This document shows, piece by piece, positions 22,918 to 27,290 of a DNA stretch of 27,290 bases. Each line of letters opens with the position of its first letter. The stretch's first letter is position 1. Below the pieces are notes generated by a model. It was not told where the DNA came from, did no database searches, and saw only the letters and a program-made list of their open reading frames with translations. The position numbers were made by a program, and so were the translations under genes. The DNA lies in assembly GCF_910588395.1 (NCBI RefSeq), contig NZ_CAJUPA010000034.1:1-27290 (forward strand), read 5' to 3'. The stretch comes from an uncultured Faecalibaculum sp. GTDB lineage: Bacteria > Bacillota_I > Bacilli_A > Erysipelotrichales > Erysipelotrichaceae.

Positions 22918-24219
22918 TCACTGCCGCAGGGCTTCCACGGCGGGAATCTTCACGGCTCTGGCGGCGGGGAAGAAACCCGATACCAGGCCGATCAGCAGAG
23001 AGAAACCGAGTCCCAGAAGCACGAGCCACCAGGGGATCACAGAGAGTTCCATGCCGGCGACGTGGTTCATGCCCAGGGAAATCGCGAAGGACAGCAGGAT
23101 CCCGGCCATGCCGCCGGCCAGACCAATCAGACCGGATTCCGCCAGAAACAGCATTCGGATGTCCCGGGAGCGGCAGCCCAGAGCTTTCATGATGCCGATT
23201 TCTCTGGTGCGCTCGGTGATGGACATGATCATGGTGTTGGTAATGCCTATGGCGGCGACAAGCAGGGAGATGGCACCAAGTCCCCCCAGGACCAGCTGCA
23301 TGGTGCGGGTCTGTTCGTCCATGGAGTCCCGCAGGGATTTGTAGGAGTTTGTCATGTAGCCGGCGGTTTTCAGGGAAGCCTCGGCGTCCGGCACGTCTTC
23401 CATGACAGCGGTTTTGACGGCGATCTCGCTGTAGTTCTTTTTGGGAGACGCCGTGCCGAACTGCCGGCTGGCGTTTTCCATGATTTCCTGCAGGTCTTTC
23501 TGGTCCATGATGAATCCCTCGGAGGTTTCGTAGCCCAGAGACATGTTTTCTTCCAGAATGCCCACCGGGTGCAGGAGCACCTGATAGGGAGCCGCGGTTT
23601 CGTCCATGGGATTGGACAGGGTGAGGGTGAGGTCGGTTTTCATGGGATCGAACCAGGGGTCCGGGGCATTGGCGTCGGTGAAGTTGCCGTTTTCGTCCAT
23701 GGTGTACCGGTCCACGATGTCCTGGCCTTCGGGGCGGGCGGTGTCCCGGAAGCTGTAGGCGGTGTTCTGTCCCAGGAGCACGGGGATGGCGGAAGTGGTT
23801 TTTGCCAGATTCAGGGAACCTTCCCTGGTTTTGTACCCGGCTTCTTCCAGCAGATCCCGGTCCACGCCGGCGATATTGGCCCAGCCTGACTGGTAGCGGC
23901 TGTTGGCAGCGGTGATGGCGGTCATGAAATCGCTGCAGGACTGCTTGGCGATCACGGTTTTCACTTTGGGGGTTTCCTGTATGGCGTGCAGATCGGTATC
24001 CTCGAGCATGCCATCGGCTTTGCCCATGATCTGGATCAGCGTCAGGTCACCCATCCCGGCCATCATCTCTTCCGTGGTTTTGGACAGTCCCACGCCAATG
24101 GAGACCATGACCACGATGGAAGTGCAGCCGATCATGACGCCGATGGCGGTGAGGATGGTCCGGGAAAGCCGCCGGCGCAGATTGTGCAGGGCCTGGAGCA
24201 GGATGTCAGCGGGTTTCAT
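22918..24219 (-). CDS. MacB/FtsX-type ABC transporter permease
   Basis: 433-aa membrane protein with the MacB plan: TM1 at about 21-45, a large extracytoplasmic domain (about 50-310), then three C-terminal helices near 315-337, 358-382 and 395-422 with the FtsX signature (GLGAISLLVAAIGITNTM, TREIGIMKALGCRSRDI, FFPAARAVKIPAVEALR). It uses ATP hydrolysed by the partner ATPase to drive extracytoplasmic movement or export of a peptide, lipid or drug; the substrate is unknown. ATG 24219 overlaps the preceding gene by 14 bases. It is the last gene of the operon, followed by the repeat-B terminator. Confidence 0.92.
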   Translation of the reverse strand: MKPADILLQALHNLRRRLSRTILTAIGVMIGCTSIVVMVSIGVGLSKTTEEMMAGMGDLTLIQIMGKADGMLEDTDLHAIQETPKVKTVIAKQSCSDFMTAITAANSRYQSGWANIAGVDRDLLEEAGYKTREGSLNLAKTTSAIPVLLGQNTAYSFRDTARPEGQDIVDRYTMDENGNFTDANAPDPWFDPMKTDLTLTLSNPMDETAAPYQVLLHPVGILEENMSLGYETSEGFIMDQKDLQEIMENASRQFGTASPKKNYSEIAVKTAVMEDVPDAEASLKTAGYMTNSYKSLRDSMDEQTRTMQLVLGGLGAISLLVAAIGITNTMIMSITERTREIGIMKALGCRSRDIRMLFLAESGLIGLAGGMAGILLSFAISLGMNHVAGMELSVIPWWLVLLGLGFSLLIGLVSGFFPAARAVKIPAVEALRQ

Positions 24220-25798
24220 CGCTGTGCCTGGCGGCGTCGGGACTGGTGTCTGTGCCGCTGCCGGTATCCGGGGAATCCTGATCGAAGAGATTCTGCAGGT
24301 CTTCGGATTTCTGTGCCGGTTTCCCCCGTTTCTTTTTCCGGTGCAGGATCAGACCGGTGACAAGACAGAGTGCGGCTGCTGCGGCGATGATCCAGCCCCA
24401 GGGAACAGAGGACTGTTCTTCTTCCGGCGGCATGGTCATCATGTCATCGGGAACCGCCGGCGCTGCTTCCTGCACGGAAAGGGTCACATCGAAGGACTTT
24501 TCCACTTCTTCGCCTGCGGCGTTTTCCCAGGCAATGATGGCCTTGAACTTGTGTTCTCCGGGTTCCTGGGGCGTGAGAATCAGGTCGATGCTGCCAGAGC
24601 GGCCGGAATCGATGTTGCCGAGATTCTGTTTCGGGCTCAGGGTGGTCATGTCGCCTTCCACCCGGGCTTCCAGGTTGTAGACGGTGCCTTTTCCTTTGTT
24701 GTTGTAGGGGATGCTCAGGGTGTATTCCTGCCCGGCGAAGGCGGGTTCCAGGTCTTTGGGCGCTTCCAGCTGGAACCGGTCGGATTCCGTGACCGGGATC
24801 GCAATGCGCTCCTGGGCGGTTTTCTCCAGCCGCTGTCCGTCGTCCACGTATTCGTAGGTGAAGCTCACGGTGCAGGAAGGAGAAGCGCTTTTGTCCAGGC
24901 TCAGGGCCTTCATGGGAATTTTCTGCGACCTGGAAGCGCCGGCTGCCAGACTGTCAAAGAAGAAGGTATTGCTGGAGTTGGTGATGGTCAGCCCTTCTTC
25001 TGTTTCCACACTCATGAGAATGTTCTCGATGCCCAGGGATCTGGAGGTGTTGCGGAAATCAATGTTCAGATCGAACTTTTTCCCGGCTTCCACGGATTCA
25101 CCGCCGTAGGTGTATTTCGAGATGATGATGTGCGGGGTGGCGCTCTGGATTTTCACCGGTTCGCTGCTGCCGCCATCCATTCCCCCGGTATAGCCGCCGG
25201 TATATCCCGGATCCGGTTCGGTGCCGGGGTCCTGATCCGGGTTCTCCGGTTCTTCCGGCTCCGGCTGACTGTCGGAGACTTCAAAGATCCTCAGTTCTTT
25301 CCGGGCGCTGTCCTGACCGGTCTGGAGGGTGAAGGCAAACATGTCATCCTTGCCCCGCCAGGTCACGTCATGAAAGACAAGATCCAGCCGGAGGGGTTTG
25401 TCCTGGGGGGAAGCCAGTGAGATTTCCGGGTCTCCGCCTTTGAAGGCATCCGACAGCCGGGTGACGGAGATTCCCTCCGGGTCTTTGCCCGGGGCTGATC
25501 TGGTGAACTCTGAAGTGGGAAGGGAAGAGGTGAGGATCAGCTTCAGATCCGCTTTCTGTTCCTTTGTCCAGGAATCTGTTTCCTTTCCATCAATCAGGAC
25601 CCGGATGTCGGAGATGCTCACGAGTTGTGCCACATTGGCGTTTTCCGGTTTCTGCTCCGGAGAGGTCTCCGGTTCCTGACTGGTTTTCTCCGGTTCCGGA
25701 GTTTCGGTGGCGTAAAGCGGGGTGGCTGCGGGGATGGTCAGGGCGCAGGCCAGGGTCAGGGTGCTCAGGCACCGGATGGGGCGGTATGTGTATTCCAT
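24206..25798 (-). CDS. Secreted, membrane-anchored CARDB-like accessory protein of the ABC system
   Basis: 530-aa protein with a signal peptide (hydrophobic core about 11-25, probable cleavage after Ala30) and an acidic Pro/Glu segment. A first domain spans about 55-175. A Pro/Asp/Glu linker with GYTGGYTGGMDGG lies at about 178-212. Two immunoglobulin-like CARDB/NEW3-type domains follow (about 215-335 and 350-455), then one membrane helix (about 466-485) followed by HRKKKRGK and a polar cytoplasmic tail. It stands in the place of the adaptor protein in MacA/YknX operons but has no coiled-coil lipoyl-like features, so it is probably an external substrate-binding or scaffold component. ATG 25798 follows GGAGGAAAC and overlaps the ATPase gene by 34 bases. 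Confidence 0.85.
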   Translation of the reverse strand: MEYTYRPIRCLSTLTLACALTIPAATPLYATETPEPEKTSQEPETSPEQKPENANVAQLVSISDIRVLIDGKETDSWTKEQKADLKLILTSSLPTSEFTRSAPGKDPEGISVTRLSDAFKGGDPEISLASPQDKPLRLDLVFHDVTWRGKDDMFAFTLQTGQDSARKELRIFEVSDSQPEPEEPENPDQDPGTEPDPGYTGGYTGGMDGGSSEPVKIQSATPHIIISKYTYGGESVEAGKKFDLNIDFRNTSRSLGIENILMSVETEEGLTITNSSNTFFFDSLAAGASRSQKIPMKALSLDKSASPSCTVSFTYEYVDDGQRLEKTAQERIAIPVTESDRFQLEAPKDLEPAFAGQEYTLSIPYNNKGKGTVYNLEARVEGDMTTLSPKQNLGNIDSGRSGSIDLILTPQEPGEHKFKAIIAWENAAGEEVEKSFDVTLSVQEAAPAVPDDMMTMPPEEEQSSVPWGWIIAAAAALCLVTGLILHRKKKRGKPAQKSEDLQNLFDQDSPDTGSGTDTSPDAARHSDETR

Positions 25799-26487
25799 GT
25801 TTCCTCCAGTATTTTTCCGTCTTTCAGAGTGATGATGTGATCGGCCCAGGCTGCTGCCTCGGGATCGTGGCTGACAATGACAATGGTTTTGTGATGCTGC
25901 CGGGAGAGCCGGTGCATGAGTTCCATCACCATGCGGGAGCTTTTGGAGTCGAGGTTTCCGGTGGGTTCATCTGCGAATACGATATCCGGGTCTGTGATGA
26001 ATGCCCGGGCGATTCCGGCTCTCTGCTGCTGTCCGCCTGACATCTGGCCCGGCTTGTGACTCATGCGGTTTTCCAGACCCACAAGTTTCAGGAGAGTGCG
26101 TGCTCTGGCCAGACGGGTTTTGCGGTCCACGCCTTCAAAGAGCAGGGGCAGGGCGGTGTTTTCCAGGAGACTGAGATGCGGTAGCAGGTTGTAGGACTGG
26201 AAAATGAACCCCATGTGCTGCCGGCGGAAATCCGTGAGCTGTGTCTGGCTCAGGAGGTTGATGATGGTGCCTCTGATGCGGACGGCGCCGGAGGTGGCGG
26301 GTTCGAGTCCGGCGAGCTGATTGAGCAGTGTGCTTTTGCCGGAACCGCTGGGGCCGAATATGCAGCAGATTTCCCCGGGAGCTATATCCAGACAGACATC
26401 GTCCAGGGCAGTGACCGGATCGTCTTCCAGGGGATATTCCCGCCGCAGGTGCCGCACTTCAATGATGGGCTGCGGTTTGTTGTTCAT
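25765..26487 (-). CDS. ABC transporter ATP-binding protein (MacB/LolD type)
   Basis: 240-aa ATPase with Walker A GPSGSGKST (45-53), Q-loop Gln97, signature MSGGQQQRAG (149-158), Walker B DIVFADEP (168-175), the MacB-family continuation TGNLDSK, and H-loop His207. It energises the FtsX-type permease two genes downstream. ATG 26487 is chosen for the GAAAGGGA site upstream; the in-frame extension to 26670 runs through the promoter and intergenic hairpin. That site is perfectly complementary over 11 bases to the conserved block of the tandem small RNAs. Confidence 0.94.
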   Translation of the reverse strand: MNNKPQPIIEVRHLRREYPLEDDPVTALDDVCLDIAPGEICCIFGPSGSGKSTLLNQLAGLEPATSGAVRIRGTIINLLSQTQLTDFRRQHMGFIFQSYNLLPHLSLLENTALPLLFEGVDRKTRLARARTLLKLVGLENRMSHKPGQMSGGQQQRAGIARAFITDPDIVFADEPTGNLDSKSSRMVMELMHRLSRQHHKTIVIVSHDPEAAAWADHIITLKDGKILEETWNTHTAPSGA

Positions 26488-26523
26488 ATGGTTCCCTTTC
26501 TTCCTGTATTCAGTGTAGAGAGA

Positions 26524-26564
26524 AATTCTTAAAGAATTATAAAGAAATGACGAAGGGACGGAAA
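26524..26564 (-). promoter_or_regulatory. Promoter of the ABC operon with repeats
   Basis: Minus-strand TATAAT (26541-26536) with a weak TTTCCG at 26564-26559, 17 bases apart. TTCTTTA is directly repeated at a 10-base interval across the -10, as in response-regulator sites. AATTCTT-A-AAGAATT (26524-26538) is a perfect palindrome at the likely start of transcription. Confidence 0.5.
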
Positions 26565-26573
26565 AATACAGAA

Positions 26574-26603
26574 AACCCCGCATCAGATGTCTGATACGGG
26601 GTT
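26574..26603 (-). terminator. Strong hairpin between the ABC operon and the IS607 genes
   Basis: AACCCCG (26574-26580) and CGGGGTT (26597-26603) enclose ATCAGA-TG-TCTGAT. On the minus strand it is followed by TTTTCTGTATTTTT, so it could stop leftward transcription before it enters the ABC promoter. It could also be related to the element end. Confidence 0.55.
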
Positions 26604-26660
26604 GCCAGCAGTTGACAAAAACATATGTAAACGCTTTCTTGAATTTGGCATAATTTAGGC

Positions 26661-27245
26661 ATGAAGGCAAGTGAATGGGCGAAAAAAGAAGGTCTCAATG
26701 TTCAGACCGTCTGGTACTGGTGCAGGCACGGAAAAATGCCTGTGCCGGTTACCAGAACTCCTACCAGTACATATCTGGTCCATGATCCAAAATACGAGCC
26801 AGCCCTCTCCCCGGTCATGACTGGCAGAACTGTCTGTTATGCCAGAGTCTCTTCCTCCGATCAGAAAGCCGACCTGCAGAGACAGGCAGACAGGCTCAAA
26901 GCCTTTGCCATCAATCTTGGTGTAGCGAATCCGACTGTGGTCACTGAGACCGGCTCCGGTATGAACGAAAACCGGAAGCAGCTTAACCGGCTCCTGGCTG
27001 ATTCCAAAATCACCACCATTATCGTGGAGCACAGGGACCGGCTGGCAAGAATGAATGTTGGACTCATCGAATCAGCATTGAAGGCACAAGGGCGCAGAAT
27101 CATCGTGGTGGATGATTCAGAACAGGAGGATGACCTTGTCAGGGATATGACAGAAGTACTGACCTCCTTCTGTGCCCGGCTGTATGGGAAACGGGCTGCG
27201 AAACACAAAGCTCAGAAAGCGATGGAGGCAGCACATGATGCATGA
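26661..27245 (+). CDS. tnpA: IS607-type serine transposase TnpA
   Basis: 194-aa transposase. Residues 1-45 are a MerR-like HTH (KASEWAKKEGLNVQTVWYWCRHGKMP). Residues 56-194 form the serine-recombinase domain with Arg62 and nucleophile Ser64 in YARVSSSDQ, and Arg127/Arg130 in DRLAR, all intact, in contrast to the recombinase-like gene at 6495. ATG 26661 has no good ribosome-binding site, and CATAAT (26649-26654) lies only 6 bases upstream. If that is the -10, the message would be nearly leaderless. It overlaps tnpB by 11 bases. Confidence 0.95.
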   Translation: MKASEWAKKEGLNVQTVWYWCRHGKMPVPVTRTPTSTYLVHDPKYEPALSPVMTGRTVCYARVSSSDQKADLQRQADRLKAFAINLGVANPTVVTETGSGMNENRKQLNRLLADSKITTIIVEHRDRLARMNVGLIESALKAQGRRIIVVDDSEQEDDLVRDMTEVLTSFCARLYGKRAAKHKAQKAMEAAHDA

Positions 27246-27290
27246 AGGCATCAGAATCGCGCTGGATCCCACATCTTCCCAGATCAAAGG
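27235..27290 (+). CDS. tnpB: TnpB RNA-guided nuclease of IS607, N-terminal fragment (runs off the window)
   Basis: Only the first 18 codons are present: MMHEGIRIALDPTSSQIK, matching the usual TnpB opening (a basic segment, then R-x-x-L-x-P-T-x-x-Q). ATG 27235, or the adjacent 27238, overlaps the end of tnpA. The catalytic RuvC parts and any omega/reRNA would lie beyond 27290. Confidence 0.8.
   Translation, partial: MMHEGIRIALDPTSSQIK

Larger units (their letters stand above)
26604..27290 (+). mobile_element. IS607-family insertion sequence (left part, cut by window end)
   Basis: A tnpA serine recombinase with MerR-like N-terminus overlapping the start of a tnpB gene is the standard IS607 layout. 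These elements lack terminal inverted repeats and target duplications, so the left boundary cannot be read and is set arbitrarily after the hairpin. Confidence 0.85.

Noticed and set aside
26574..26603. Terminal inverted repeat of the transposon
   Set aside because: IS607 elements do not carry terminal inverted repeats; the hairpin reads better as a leftward terminator.

Overview
The window looks like the chromosome of a fairly GC-rich gut-type Bacillota, possibly an Erysipelotrichia relative. This is inferred from gene content (two T-box leaders, a maltose PTS of the Lactobacillales/Enterococcus type, a MacB-like ABC operon, an IS607 element). The species cannot be fixed from the sequence. 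No rRNA, tRNA or CRISPR array was seen.

Layout. (1) 144-6335 is a maltose/maltodextrin locus: a LacI-family repressor on the minus strand, a repeat-rich intergenic region, a PTS permease with domain order IIA-IIC-IIB (malT), an EEP-fold hydrolase that fits maltose-6'-phosphate phosphatase (mapP), and a cytoplasmic GH13 alpha-amylase. (2) 6416-7092 holds a serine-recombinase-like protein whose catalytic residues are all replaced, preceded by a cluster of TTCCGG half-sites. (3) 7139-14157 is a complete tryptophan operon, trpEGDCFBA, behind a Trp T-box leader, with every gene junction overlapping. (4) 14205-17264 holds a strong inverted repeat, a short-chain dehydrogenase resembling clostridial bile-acid 7-alpha-hydroxysteroid dehydrogenase, and a MerR regulator divergent from a GNAT acetyltransferase with a 19-bp-spacer promoter. 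(5) 17295-19846 is a minus-strand methionine operon, metY-metA, behind a Met T-box leader and a perfect palindrome on its promoter. MetA carries Glu111, predicting acetyl-CoA use, which matches MetY. (6) 19913-20335 carries two tandem, related small-RNA-like units with covarying stems, an identical pyrimidine-rich single-stranded block and separate terminators. I consider this the most novel feature. A DUF4298 protein follows. (7) 21048-22898 is an AbiE toxin-antitoxin locus, apparently more AT-rich than its surroundings, bracketed by two 106-bp direct repeats. The AbiEii toxin has a one-base frameshift. (8) 22918-26564 is an ABC export operon (ATPase, membrane-anchored CARDB-like protein, MacB/FtsX permease). 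(9) 26661 to the end is an IS607-family element: tnpA and the start of tnpB.

How it works together. Regions 1, 3 and 5 are core metabolism, controlled by a LacI protein or by uncharged tRNA through T-boxes. Regions 2, 7 and 9 are accessory DNA: a domesticated or decaying recombinase, an inactivated defence/TA module and a transposon. The duplicated small RNAs expose an anti-Shine-Dalgarno block. Within this window it matches best (11 contiguous bases) the ribosome-binding site of the ABC ATPase, with 8-base matches at malT and the LacI gene. A regulatory link is possible but unproven.
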